From positions 10,048,137 to 10,112,136 of the forward strand of contig NC_034013.1 in NCBI RefSeq assembly GCF_000346465.2: a stretch of 64,000 nt of DNA, in the 5' to 3' direction. The notes under the pieces were generated by a model that did not search any database, was not told where the DNA came from, and saw only the letters and a program-made list of their open reading frames with translations. The position numbers and the translations under genes were made by a program. The DNA is from Prunus persica. Its lineage: Eukaryota; Streptophyta; Magnoliopsida; Rosales; Rosaceae. Below, piece after piece: positions 22,580 through 34,500 of this stretch (its first letter is position 1; the number at the start of each line of letters is the position of its first letter).

Positions 22580-23292
22580 TGAGTCCTTTCTCTCTTATCA
22601 GTTTTAGGATCTCCTAGAGGTCTCCCTATTTTAGGAGGTGGATAGAGATCATGGTTGGAGTTGTATTTTTCCAATTCCTCCCTAAAATTTGTCTAAGGGG
22701 GTGATTTAGTGAGCCCATTGTAGATGCTCGAAATTGGCCAAATTGATAACATGGGGACTAAATTGGTCGATGAAGTAAAACACATGTACCATTTTGATAT
22801 TTAAGCCTAAAATTAATAGTAATGTTTATATCATATATGACCAGGCTCTTTGGACTACGAAACCCATAAAGCCTAGTAAGCCCAATAAGGCCTTAAAGCA
22901 CATTCGACTATGGAGTACCTTCATCCTATGAAAGACACTACAAAGCGGATAGTGGCCAAGGACACATGGCAGCCACACAGGCCATGCCCATGAGCCCCAC
23001 ATCGAAATACCACGCCAAGGTATCTCATACATTTTCCTATAAATAACGTATTTGTCCTATTACATGGGGAATGACAATTTGATTACCCTAATCATACTTG
23101 CTTACTCAATTCTTATTTGACTTAAGCTTTGGAGAGCCTTCGACTGGTACCACACCGGTGCCAAGGTCTTCACCTTTGTTTTCCTTTTTTTACAGGTCAC
23201 TCCCTGTCCGTCGAAGGTCCACAAGGTACTGCAGGCATTTTCATCTCTAAGTTGGGTTCAATCTTGGCCGCTCATTTTTTTTAGCATTAACA
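22580..23292 (+). repeat. Left LTR of the old Gypsy element
   Basis: Matches 26679-27386 with many substitutions and small indels. Shared words include AAGCCTAGTAAGCCCAATAAGG, GAAAGACACTACAAAGCGGAT and CACACAGGCCATGCCCATGAG. A TATA-like CTATAAATA lies near 23038. The left edge is approximate. Confidence 0.7.
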
Positions 23293-25864
23293 GTTTGACG
23301 ATGTCCGTGGGAATACGTTACTAAATGTTCTATACTTTTACAAAGCTAAGATGGAATCATCCCCCATCTCCAAGTTCCGCTTGCCAAGTAGTCTAGTCTT
23401 CAGCATGCCTACCGAAGGGAGCCTAGGTTTTTCGCCTCACACAAGAGGAACACGCAAGGACATGCCAAAGTAGAAACCTCACGACAACTGATCCTTCCTC
23501 CACCTGTGAATAATCCTCATCGTGGTCACATAGTCTATTTCGATTGTCGTAACATGCTACGGAGCCAATGGGAAGAACGCTAGGAGGAACCGATTAGGAT
23601 CAACGCCAAGCTTGAATTACTCGAATGAAGGTCCTTAGGAACAAAGAGCCAATCAGCCACAACTAATCTGAATATTATTACAAAGGGATAGGGATTCAGA
23701 GTATGTTCCTTCTAGGGCAGATCAGCCATATCGATCAATGGGTAGGTCTAATTGTCAACGTCTTGGATAACCCAAGGAAAAACGATCCAAACGCCCTCTT
23801 CGCCGAATACAAAAGATGCAGGGACATTTCCAAATGGGTGTAAGATGAGAACCTCGCAAGTCGGCTGAAGAAGAACTGCCCTGTGCTGACCCAATTATTC
23901 ATCTCATTTTTCAAACGATCAAGTAGCTCAAAGATGATAGAGTTAACGCTTTATAGCCGGCTTAGAGCAAGCCTCGACCTAGCTTGTTCTCTGAAGACAT
24001 CTGAATCTTCATGCAAGGGAATGACGTTCAGTCATTAAGAATACCATTTTATTCACGTATTGAGGATGCGCTAACCCATATATATACATTTCAATCGGCC
24101 TTAGGCTGCAAAGGCCTTGGCGACGAAGGGCAATGTCTATTGTTTCCCTCAACTTTGACTTGAGCAACACTCAATTGGTTCTTCCATAGTAATTTCCTAC
24201 CATTAATTGAAGCAAATTTTCCTTAACAATTTCTTGATTTAGACCAATCACCTATAATATGTCGATGACCTCTATACGGTACAACAAGGTGATGGTGAGT
24301 CGCTAAGAGAGTGCACTACCTAATTCAACCACGAGTAATCTAGATACCATGACACTAATGACAGAGTCTCCCTTGATGTATTCAAAAGTGGATTGTGTTA
24401 GTCGAACTTCTGCTGTATAGTCCAGAGCAACAACTGGGGGATTTACACAGAACTCATGAAGTAGGCTGCAATTCATGCCAAGGTAGAATACCTGAACTTT
24501 GAAAAGGGATCCTCGGCGATTTAGAGTGGAGTCGATCCTTCGGATAGTCCTGGACCATTGGTTCAAAACTTATATCACCTGACTCATCAATCAACCCATG
24601 AGAAGACATTCCTGACTGATTGCAATACCTACCATTCGAGGGACAAACGGAAGGAGGTCTACAAACCAAAGTAGGATAACCAGAATAGGCAAAGGCAGGT
24701 TCAATCAGAACCAGGCGAAGGGTCATTCCATAATGAACCAAAACTAGGAGCCGAAGTGGTTGCACTACTAAAAACGTCAAACGCGGCTCGAAAGCTCGCT
24801 CGTTTGAGCACGAAAGATACTTATCTCTTTTGCTAGTACCATCAGCATAATAGCCATGATACAAAATCATGTATAACACTGAGGAGGATAGTAGAACGCA
24901 TTAGTCATTACGGCAAGCTCGATCAATACCTTCACGATCGACCACCAACATCATCCCAGACTAATCGACATATTAATACGATCAACGGTGGCTCGACCAT
25001 TGCAGAAACCAACAAGCATTCCATCAAGAGTTATGTTCGTGTTGCTCAACATCCCCAAGTGCTAGGCATCAAGAACGATGGCAATTATGTGATGCAGAAA
25101 AAGGGACGGGCGCTGATACTTTCACCAAAGAAGAAGAAAAAGGAATCATCTTCCCTAATTTAGATACGATGGTAATTAGAGAGGAGATCTCTAATTTCGA
25201 TGTTGGAAGGTTGCAGATCGAAACCGGAAGCACAATGAATGTTCTTTTTACAGATGCATTCGAGGTGCTTGAAATAGGAAATCGGCATATCAACTGAAAC
25301 ATCACACATCTTCTCAGTTTCTCTGGTGACGTTGTGCACTCGTTCGGCAGTATCCTGCTACCTTTGGTTGTATGCACTACACCCAAGAAAGCCTTCATCT
25401 ACATCATTTTCTTGGTCGTTGACTGTCTAATTGCATACAACATCATCATCGGTCGTCCAACAATGACCAAGATGAAGGCCTTTGTATCTCCCTACATGCT
25501 TATGATAAAGTTCCCTACCCGTTTTGGTGTAAGCCAAGTACGGGTCGATCAGCTTAGTACAAGGACGTGGTATGTTTCCGCTTCTAGCTTCTCTACCACG
25601 ACATTACCAAATGAGGCGCTAACCGTCTCAAACACCATGCCTTTATTGTCGAACCACAAAAGAGGCAATTAGTCAGACGACCCTCCTGACATGTTTATCA
25701 CACCATAAGAAAAATCGTACAATGAGCTGGATTCAGTTGCACTACTGGAGAGTCAACCGGATTGACAATTTCGCACCAGCACGAGCCTTATAGTAGCCCT
25801 CCGGACTGCATTCATTATCTTCTGAAGAGAAAACTTCGAGTTCTTCGCCTGGTCGTATAATGAT

Positions 25865-26660
25865 ATGCTTGACATCTCTCTTGATGTCATTTGCCATTGG
25901 ATCAGCATCAGCCTAGCTTGCAAATCAGGTCGACATAAGAGTAAGGCTTACGACACCGAACGGTATGCCGCAATAAAGATAGAGGTGGATAAACTCATGA
26001 CAACCAGCTTCATAAAAGAAGTTGATTACCCAACATTGTTGGCCAATTTAGTCATGGTGAAGAAATCAAACAACGTGTGACACATGTGCCAAGACTATAC
26101 TGATATAAATAAAGCTTGCCCCAAGAAAGACTACCCTCTTCCTATAATTGATCAGCTTGTCGATGGTACCGCAAGCCATGAGTTGCTCAACATCATGGAT
26201 GCCTACTAAGGTTATAACCAGATCTTCATCCACATTATCAATTAAGAGAACATTGCGGTTGCCTATCAGCCTCAAAGACGCCGGAGCGACCTATCAGCAT
26301 TTGGTGAATAAGATGTTCACTAAACATATCGGCAATAAGATGAAAGTCTATGTCGACGACATGCTAGTGAAGAGCAAAACCACTAATCAACATCTTCATA
26401 ATCTGTCCTAGATGTTTGGAGTGCTTAAGCATTACAAGATGCCCCTCAACCCCACCAAATGCGCCTTTGATGTATCTTTGGGAAAATTCCTAGGATTTAT
26501 GATCAGCCAAAGAGGTGTTGCGGCTAACCTAGAAATAATTAAGGTTTTGTTGTATATGTAGGTGTCGAAGACACAAAATGATATCCAAAGCCTAACAAGT
26601 CATGTCGCGGCCCTCACTCGGAATCTCCAAGGCCACTGATCGATGTGCTCTATTCTTCAA
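25865..26660 (+). pseudogene. Reverse-transcriptase remnant (Gypsy)
   Basis: Pieces of a Gypsy RT in the plus strand: IEVDKLMTTSFIKEV, DYTDINKACPK, the catalytic-region pieces IMDAY and VYVDDM, and later TSHVAALTRN, which matches the linker after RT. Stops and frameshifts occur every 30-90 codons. No product is possible. It is the strongest evidence for the class of the element. Confidence 0.8.
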
Positions 26661-26678
26661 AGACCTTAAGGGCCCTAG

Positions 26679-27386
26679 GAGTCCTTTTTCTCTCTTCAGA
26701 TTTAAGAGCTCCTAGATGTCTCCTTATTTTAGGAGGTGAATATAGAGCATGGCTGGAGTCGTATTTTTTCAATTTCTCCCTAAAATTTGTCTAATTAGGT
26801 AGTTTAGGGAGCCCATTATGGATGCTCTAAATTGGCCAAATTGATAACAAAAGGACTAAATTGGCCGATAAGGCAAAACATGTGGAACATTTTGACATTT
26901 ATGCCTAAAATTAATAGTAATGTTTATACCATATATGCATAGGCTCTTAGAACCAAGAAGTCCATAAAGCCTAGTAAGCCCAATAAGGCCGTAAAGCACC
27001 TTCGGCCATGGAGTACCTACATCTCATGAAAGACACTACAAAGCGGATAGTGGCCCAGGACATGTGGCAGCCACACAGGCCATGCCCATGAGTCCCACAT
27101 CAAAATGCCACACCAAGTTATTTTATACATTTGCGTATAAATAGGGTACTTGCCCTATTACACAGGGAATGACAATTTAATTACCTTAATCATACTTGCT
27201 TACTCAATTTTTATCTGACTTAAGCTTGAGATAACCTTCGGTTGGTATCACACCGATGCCAAGGTAGACCTTTGTCTTCCCCTTTTTACAGGTCACTCAA
27301 TGTTCGCCAAAGGTCCACAAGGTACCAAAGGCATTTTCATTTCTAAGTTGGATTCAATTTTGGGCTTCAATTTTTGAGCATGAACA
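26679..27386 (+). repeat. Right LTR of the old Gypsy element
   Basis: The partner of 22580-23292. A TATA-like GTATAAATAGGG lies near 27135. Confidence 0.7.
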
Positions 27387-27589
27387 AGTAATATGAGAAT
27401 GCTTGATATGCATGGGCCATTGGATTGACTAAAATCCATTTTTCTCCTTGTTTTCATAACAACTACTATAGTTTGGATAAGAGGATCTAGATCTAAATTT
27501 ATTTTTTCATTCAATTGTTTTCAAATGTAAGGGTAGAATAGAATACTAAGATATAATAGAATACTTAAGACGCCCTTTTGGGTTAGATT
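27387..27589. other. Short spacer, no gene seen
   Basis: AT-rich DNA between the old Gypsy element and the orphan CBF promoter. Confidence 0.4.
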
Positions 27590-27782
27590 GGATTTTTTAT
27601 GAGCTGAAAATGGGGGAGAGTTCGATTATGGACTTTTTTATATTATAGATTTGGGTGCAGGTGCTTTGTGTGAGGCCCATGTTAATGTGAAATGAACTCG
27701 CGAACATGGAGTGTGATGAGATGGTAAGGCGCCATGTGGAAACCAGTGGACTTTCACACTAGAAACAAAGAGGATTGGGAGA
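27590..27782 (-). promoter_or_regulatory. Orphan CBF promoter of the CBF-d type
   Basis: This aligns with 11755-11935 upstream of CBF-d: GAGCTGAAAATGG, GAGAGTTCGA, a TATA-like stretch, GTGAA-TGAACTCGCGAACA, GGAGTGTGATGAGATGG and TTCACACT. No CBF coding sequence lies to its left, where the old Gypsy element now ends. The CGCG box of CBF-d is changed here to TCGCGA. Confidence 0.65.
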
Positions 27783-27784
27783 CA

Positions 27785-28105
27785 ATACCCACAAACTGTA
27801 GTAATTTACCACTCAGGAGTAAGTTAGTCCGATCTAGTTCAACTTTTCATGAAAAAGTCGGAATGATATCATCCCAATAGGGCATGTCTTGCGTAATACG
27901 ATGACAACTGTACCGTGACGTCGTAAAGTTGGCAACTAATCCGAACTTGGACGAGGCCTTTGCCCACGAGACCCGTGAACAATGTGGATATTTTCAGATA
28001 AATTGTGGGCTTTGGTCCTTAAGTCTAAAACTTCACTGTTCACTTTATTTGTTCTGTGGGGAAGAGCACGAGATTTTGACACTTTTACATCAATCGCAGT
28101 TGGCG
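27785..28105 (-). promoter_or_regulatory. Distal conserved block, copy 2 (degraded)
   Basis: Same block as 12905-13215 and 50278-50585, recognisable by GCGTAATACGATGACA, GTGAACAATGTGGATATTTTC and GGGCTTTGG. The candidate sites are damaged: TGATATCA instead of TGACGTCA, GTAAAGTTGGCAAC instead of the palindrome, and CCCGTG instead of CACGTG. It lies beside the CBF promoter that has lost its gene. Confidence 0.6.
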
Positions 28106-28129
28106 TGAACTGAAATTGAATTATTTTTA

Positions 28130-28212
28130 TAAAAACAAAATGCAGGGAGGGAACGAACTTAAGTCGTCGAGTTCAGGATAAATGGTCTTAACCACTTGAG
28201 TTACAAGCCCCT
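28130..28212 (-). repeat. tRNA-derived SINE fragment
   Basis: On the minus strand it reads GTAACTCAAGTGGTTAAG (A-box-like) followed by AAGTTCGTTCCC (B-box-like), as in tRNA-derived SINE heads. A plus-strand relative lies at 63765. Confidence 0.45.
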
Positions 28213-30085
28213 TGTAATTATCTTTCCATTTTTTATCGGTTAGAAGAGTAGAGATTCAAATTTAAGACATCTTCTGACATAGCAGTGTCTTTCTGCTTCC
28301 TCAACTTGAAATATGTAGTGGATACACTTTTCTTGAGTTCCAATTTAATAGACGATAATTGATTAATTAAAATAGGGGGTTGTTGTAGAAAAATGGCCAT
28401 ACGCTTTCTTCTTAATTTAAGGGCTTTTATAGAGGTTATTAAGCAGCCATGAATTGGTTGGTTATATCTAATTTGTTGTTGTCATAAGCTGGTTATAAAC
28501 TTATATCCAATGGTTCAGGCAAATTCTACTGAACCCATTGAAACCAAGTTCGTAGGAAACCCAAAGTTGGCGATGAGGATCCTTGGTTTTGGTCACGGAG
28601 CTGTATTAGGCTAGCCCATTACCTTATTCCTCATATATATGGTTTGCCACCACCAAGACACAAAGTAATTTCGGTCATTCGGGAGACTTTGGAAAAACCC
28701 AAAGGAGAGAGAAATTTTTTAAAAGAAGTCAAAATGGACAAAATTGCCTTTATTTAATTTTGGATTTCTCAAGGAATCCTTTACATTTGCATGTCTTTGA
28801 TTAGAAAGTCGAGAGGTTTTTCTGTCTTTTTTGAAAAAGCTTTGGCTTTTTCCAAAAGTGAAAGTTTTTTTATGGCTAAAACCTAAATTTACTTTTGGGT
28901 TATTGCTTGTCCAGAAGAATTCGATCTACAAACCTATACATCAAGGGATTTGATGCACTCGTTTGGTGCTCATCCCAAAAAACACTAAAAGGTTTGGAGA
29001 TGATATAATCTAACTTTTGACCTCTTCTGATCAAGATCTATAACTTTGGATTACTTAGATTTCTTTATCTTTTTGGGGCCAAATGTCACCACCAAAACAC
29101 TTGTGACATGGCCAAATATGACTACATGATGTACTCAGCAAAAGCAATAATAATTGTGAAGTTACTCTAAACCATGTCCTAGACCATAAGGCCCCCCCGC
29201 TGAAAAGTTAAAGATAAAGAATCAAGTTGAACCAATGAAGGCATTATCCTAAAATAAAATCATGATAATTTAACCAACAAAACAAAAGAACATAACGACT
29301 GTGACCATTAAGGAGACGTCTTTGGTGGACCACTAGTTGCTGAGATTTGAGGTTTCTAAATTAACAAGGCTTATTAAATGATGCGACTGCTTTACCAAAA
29401 AACATAGAACATGGATGTGACTGTTTTTACAAAATAAAAACAAACAATGCCTTCTCTCTAGAGTTAGAGAGAAAACTCTAGCTGTCTTCAACCTTGGGGG
29501 AGGGGAGGGGGGGAAGGAGACTATCCTTCCTCTCCTCTCCTTCCCTTTCCCCTTTTCTTCACTCTTTTAATCTTATCATCTTCTCGGTAAGAAACCATGT
29601 ATTTCCTCTTTTCATGATTAACATGTTTTTCGTTTTGCCTTTGGGAAGGATTCTTAATCTGATAGCTTGTAGGTTTATTTTTCCTCAACGTACTTTCTTT
29701 TATTTTATGAAAGAAGATGAAGCATTCGAACTTAGAATCTCTTCTAAATTAAAAGGAAAAAATTTATCTTTTAATTGAATTGCCATTTTTAAGTATCCCT
29801 TTTTCATATTCCGTCTTCCACTTAATTATATAGAGAAGAATAAAAGACATACATTTCGTTAGTCACTTATCTTTTACGAAACTTTCATGCATATTCGTTG
29901 TTTTGATCTCATATTAACATATTCCACTGCGTTTACATTTTTTTTAAAGCTGATGTACTCATAATTAACATTAACATTCTCAGATTTTAATAATCTTCTT
30001 TTTGTGAAACGTTACCGAACGAATCCTAATTAATATTTATTTGACAACTATTCTATGGTCTATTATATACATTCTTCTTATTTTG
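28213..30085. other. Module 2 flank shared with module 3
   Basis: 28510-28650 matches 50735-50850 and 29050-29215 matches 51185-51360 (CCAAATGTCACCACCAAAACAC, GACATGGCCAAATAT, AGACCATAAGGCCCCCC). 29500-29800 contains an open frame of about 95 codons without motifs, which I do not take as a gene. Confidence 0.5.
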
Positions 30086-30155
30086 GAACCCAAAAAAGAA
30101 ATAAGTAGCAGTTGTAATCTGTAGTCAGCTTCATGGTTTTATGTGAAAAGCTCTG

Positions 30156-30201
<46 letters not shown>

Positions 30202-31540
30202 CCACCTACGTAACGTACTGAGAAGATACTTGTGAGGAAGAAGAAAAGCGTTGGGAGGCGATGTCGGCCATACCCATACTTGTCTTGTCTTCCACTGCAC
30301 AGAATTTCACACTTTTTTGGTCATTCAAATAATGTTCCAAGGATTTCAACTGTTGGTTTGTTTTTTTGCGTCTGAGAAAAGCCCATAAAAATATATATGT
30401 TTTGGCTTTTGGATTTTTAATTTTTTTAAATGAATGAAAGGTACCCAAGAAGACACACCCAAGGCCCCCCCATGTTTTCTCTTTTTTTAAGATTTCAGAT
30501 TACATACACATGGCGGACTGGCAACCACAAATGTCATTTCTACTTTTTATAATTTGCATGAATCATGAGCCACGCAATTAGTATTTTTATATTAGTACTA
30601 AGTTTCAGTTGATTTTAATCACCATATGTTTTAGTATTTTTATAATGAAGTGATTTCTACTTTTGGGAATTTGCATTTTGTACCAATTACCAATTGTAGG
30701 AATTTCTATTTTTGGGAATTTCTATTTTTGAGAATTTCTATTTTTGGTACTTTCTATTTTTGTAAACGCCCTCTTTTTATTTTATTTTTATATTTTTGTT
30801 TCCTTCCTTTGTAATAATATAAGTACATGGATTTTCTTTTTCTTTTTGTCTGCTAATTAATATACTAGTGTGTTACTTGCCGACCTAAATTAACCAGATT
30901 AGGCACCGTTTTGAGGTTTACAAGACTTTCATTTGATTATCTTGTTAATATAAACCCTAAACTCTCAAACCACTTAACATAATATAATTGCGTCATTGTT
31001 TTAAGGACCACAAAAGACAAGTGACGTGACTGACGCAAAGCATCCCAAGATTGAACCAATAATGGATATGGATCTTCTGCCTTGGGAGAAAACTTTACCT
31101 TATAATCAATTGGATGGTCCTTATCAACACATAATTTCCTTTTCGTCTTATATGACACTTTATTTTGTTTCATAGCAACTATAGCAAAAAACCTGTTGCC
31201 TCCATCGAAATCTCATCGGAAAAACTTACTTGTAATCGGGATTTCACTGTTTTGCTATTTTCAATTAAAAATTTGTTATTTTCATTCAAATCTCATAAAC
31301 AGGAGTTTCTATATTAATTGTATCTTCAAAATTTTAAAGATAAAAACAAAAAGAAAATTGGAACAATTGCATAAGAAACCCCGCTCAATTTTAATAATAT
31401 TTACTGTGAAAGCGACAAAAACAGAAAGAAAAAAGACAAACAAAATATAGCACCAAGCATTTTGAAAATATACATATATATAACTGACCACGTCATATAT
31501 GTATATACATATTTATAAATTAAGAAAGCATATGTAACGC
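30086..31540. other. ERF-b 3' flank, module 2 copy
   Basis: 30090-30620 matches 52650-53180 and 15489-15930. It carries a perfect GA/AG run of about 39 bases at 30159-30197 that is short in module 1. The 16-bp minisatellite relative lies at 30655-30770. No gene is seen. Confidence 0.55.
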
Positions 31541-31546
31541 TAATAA

Positions 31547-32089
31547 TCAATAGCTCCATAGACGACTATCTAATCCGTCTGAATTGCCGGACGAGTCAGG
31601 ATAATCAGACGGTCTCGGCGGAGACACAAGCATTCCCTCTGCCATGTTCGCCAGCAAATTTGGCATCCCGAAAAGCTCTTCTTCATCCATTCCCACAGAT
31701 GACGCCAAACTCGTACTACTCATCATCATCATATCGTATTCGTACTTCGTCTTCTTCTCTATGAGCTTCAGACTGTTATCCGGCTCCTCATTCCCTTGTA
31801 GTGCTGCTGCTGCTGCAGCAGCGGCAGCAGCACTACGAATGTCCTGTGGAGACGTGGATGCTGGCACAGGATACGAGTCCATGGAGCTAGGAAAGTTGAG
31901 AACAGCATCGCCGCGCTTGAGAGCGAGTGCGGCCACGTCATAGGCTGCTGCAGCCATCTCCGCAGTTGGGAAAGTCCCAAGCCATATACGTCTAGTCTTA
32001 CGTGGCTCTCGGATCTCGGACACCCATTTTCCGCCCCGACTCCGGATTCCATGGTACCTAGACTGCTTCCGGGAAGGGTTTGATGCCAT
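31547..32089 (-). CDS. DREB-type AP2/ERF factor, ERF025-027-like (ERF-b)
   Basis: Intronless gene for a 180-residue nuclear DREB A-4 protein, nearly the same as ERF-a. Seen: AP2 domain about residues 12-68 ([42 protein letters not shown]), alanine-rich stretch ([11 protein letters not shown]), acidic tail with DEEELFGMP, and final LWSY. The start MASNPSRK matches the conserved MASS start. It is the partner gene of module 2, whose CBF is dead, so this ERF has outlived its neighbour. The close similarity to ERF-a fits a recent duplication of modules 1 and 2 or gene conversion between them. Confidence 0.95.
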   Translation of the reverse strand: MASNPSRKQSRYHGIRSRGGKWVSEIREPRKTRRIWLGTFPTAEMAAAAYDVAALALKRGDAVLNFPSSMDSYPVPASTSPQDIRSAAAAAAAAAALQGNEEPDNSLKLIEKKTKYEYDMMMMSSTSLASSVGMDEEELFGMPNLLANMAEGMLVSPPRPSDYPDSSGNSDGLDSRLWSY

Positions 32090-32194
32090 GGTGGTTTGGC
32101 AATTTCTGATTCTTTATATACCTGTGCTCTAGCAGTACTCCTGTGGAGGGGAGGGAGGGGTATTTTGGTAATTTAACAAGTTTTGGTGGTGGGG

Positions 32195-32214
32195 GAGAGA
32201 GAGAGAGAGAGAGA
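32195..32214. repeat. (GA)10 microsatellite in the ERF-b leader
   Basis: Twenty bases of GA repeat between the TATA box and the start codon, at the same place as the (AG)20 in ERF-a. ERF-c and ERF-d have only short GA-rich text there. Confidence 0.85.
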
Positions 32215-32324
32215 GGAGAGTGTGGTGAAGGAGGCTGAGGAGGAGGACGGTCAAGGGGTTTGTAGATTGGTCAAATATTTGTCGCAAAGTTAGTGAGTAT
32301 GTGGATTTAGGTGAGCCATGATAT

Positions 32325-32336
32325 GTATATATATAG
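32325..32336 (-). promoter_or_regulatory. TATA box of ERF-b
   Basis: A TATATATATA-type run 236 bp before the ATG, at the same place as the TATA boxes of the other ERF copies. Confidence 0.55.
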
Positions 32337-32429
32337 ATAGGTAGGGATGTAAATTGCAGAGGGTGTGTGTAGGGAGTGTCCGACTGTGTACGGAAGGAAG
32401 GTGTTATTGGAAGAGAGAAAGAGGAAGGG

Positions 32430-33640
32430 GCCCGCTCAAAATTGGTAGCTAGCATGCACGGCCACTTGATATTTGTCGAAGCTTTAAAAATGATACAATT
32501 TTGGCAATTAAATTTGTGTGTGCCAGTTAGCAATTGCATGGTGTTTTTAGTGGGGATATACCCCAGGCCTTCCCAGTTACCATAATTCATAAGCTCTATC
32601 CAAAAAGAAACATACTACAAGGATTTGTAATTTTCCAGAAATTCGAAAAATTAGGAATTTTTGGAAAATTATGGAACTTATATATTTCAGAATTTTTTTG
32701 GAAATTTTCGGTTAATAGTTGAAAATTTTAAACATGTCCAACAATTTGAAATGTTAAAATTGGCTCAAAATTGAAAACTTATATGGAAAGCTAAAATAAC
32801 TATCATGTGCTATTACTTAGATGTTGTTATCCTTCATTTAGTAACTCATCTATATCTATTTCGTCGTTAAATCGTATTTAGTTCAACATGAAACTAATCA
32901 TTATGTTTAGTCTAAGATTTAAACCTCAATATATTATGAAATTCAAAATTTTTGGAATCTTGAAATACATTCCAATTCCAATCCAATATTTTTTTAGAAT
33001 TTTTGGATTTCGAAACTCTCGGATGTCCTAATTGATTTGGACTTGTCAAAATAAGAAATTTTTAGATCAGAATCGGTTGGAATCAGAATTTCCAATCCAA
33101 ATTGCACCCCCTAGAGTTGATATATGGGTGTTAATGAATATCCTGAAATCAAATAACATAAGTTGCATTCGTAAGTTATCTGTGATTAATTTCTATGAAA
33201 TTTTGGTAGTGTAGTAGATTGTCTTGATTTACTTGATTTGATTTGATTTACCATGCAAATTATTATATTCTGCAATTCATATCATGGGATTGTAGTTATA
33301 TCTATAGAAGATTAGATTAAAAACCAAAACTATCCACATTCAAAAATCCCTTATATCTATAACAGGTTATTGCTGAAATTGCTATGTTGAACTTGGTAAT
33401 TACCAAGAGGAGGGAGGAAGGAGGCCGGAAAGAAATTTGGAAGCATTTAAATTCCAATCACTAAACAAAGGTGAATTGATTTGACATGATTAAACACACA
33501 GCTTTTCTGTTGATTAGGAGCTCTTCGACCAGCCCAAAAAATAAGGAGCTAGCTAATTAGCATCACTATTCTGATCAAAATTAATTAGAATTAGCTGCAA
33601 GCCAAGCTATAGCTATAGAGAATATATGATGTCCTATTAT
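32430..33640. other. ERF-b upstream flank, no gene seen
   Basis: 32430-32590 is the shared ERF upstream block (CCGCTCAAAATTGGTAGC, GCATGCAC, CCTTCCCAGTT). 33400-33480 (GAGGAGGGAGGAAGG, GGAAAGAA-TTTGGAAGCATT) matches 59305-59370. The middle is AT-rich with nothing recognised. Confidence 0.55.
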
Positions 33641-33643
33641 AAT

Positions 33644-34492
33644 TAGAACCGGTAATGTCGGACACAACCCATTAACACGATATGAATTCGCACGAAAATA
33701 ACAGTATTTGGGTCGAGCTTAATGGATTGGGTTAAAAACGGGTGGACCCGTTAGTCACCGTTAAGCTAACGAGTTGTGTCAGTATCATTCGCGAATCACC
33801 CGTTAACTCGTTAAGAGCAAGGGCACTTTTGTGATTTTCATTCTAAAATAACCTAGCTTGAATTGAAACTTTTGTTATTCTCTCTTCAGTGCCTGCACTC
33901 ACTCTGTCTTTCTCTCAAGAAAAACAAAAACTCTCTCTTTCTCTCTAGATCCAAACAAAAGGTAATGATAAATAATTGATATTTTATTCATATTGTATTC
34001 CTTCATAATTTTATTTTTTTTCTCATATTTGGCTGTTGTGTTTTTTTTCCTTACAGTGAGATTGCATAATTGGTGAAAATTGTAATTTTGAGATTATGTT
34101 CATGGAGGATTGAAGTTTTGATATTAGGTTCGTGGAGGAGGCTCTAGACTTATTCCTTTTCTCCTTAACATTTTATTTAAAACTTGTTTTAATTGAGATT
34201 AATTTGAAACTCACATTGTCTAAGAGTATTTTTGTTTACCAATGTGTAATGTGTAAGACTTATTTAAGGATTTCAGGTTTATTTTTATTATATTTCTAAT
34301 TTGAGGTGTTTTCATTTAATAATTTGTTAAAAAATATTGTTTATTTTTTGAATGGGTGAAATGGGTTAAGCAGGTGAAACGGGTTGAAAAACGACCCATT
34401 AGTCATAACGAGTCGTGTTGTGTTATTCACGAATTTGTGGGGGTCGTGTTTGAGTCTGGTAACTCGCAAAAACAACCCGTTTGCCAGCTCTA
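33644..34492 (+). mobile_element. Non-autonomous hAT element with an intron-like segment
   Basis: An 849-bp element flanked by the 8-bp duplication ATTATAAT (33636-33643 and 34493-34500). Its ends are TAGAACCGGTAATG and, reversed, TAGAGCTGGCAAACGG. Subterminal regions carry repeated ACCCGTT and ACGAGT words, as in plant hAT elements. The centre has a pyrimidine-rich leader followed by AAAAGGTAATGAT (donor-like) and TTCCTTACAGTGAG (acceptor-like), with no coding frame. It looks like the promoter and 5' leader of a former transposase gene kept after an internal deletion. Confidence 0.75.
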
Positions 34493-34500
34493 ATTATAAT

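Larger units (their letters stand above)
22580..27386 (+). mobile_element. Old, truncated Gypsy retrotransposon
   Basis: Two diverged direct repeats of about 710 bp (22580-23292 and 26679-27386) bound a 3.4-kb interior on the plus strand. Just after the left repeat, TTTGACGATGTCCGTGGGAA resembles the common plant Gypsy primer-binding region TGGCGCCGTCTGTGGGAA. Broken reverse-transcriptase text runs from 25865 to about 26660: DYTDINKACPK, PLPIIDQLVDG, IMDAY, GYNQI, VYVDDML, each interrupted by stops and frameshifts. The text runs straight from the end of the RT region into the right repeat, so RNase H and integrase are missing. I found no clear target duplication. The many LTR differences indicate an old insertion. 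Confidence 0.75.

Noticed and set aside
24303..25398. Minus-strand frames of 87-141 codons inside the old Gypsy element
   Set aside because: They are opposite the decayed gag-protease part of a plus-strand element and show no motifs.
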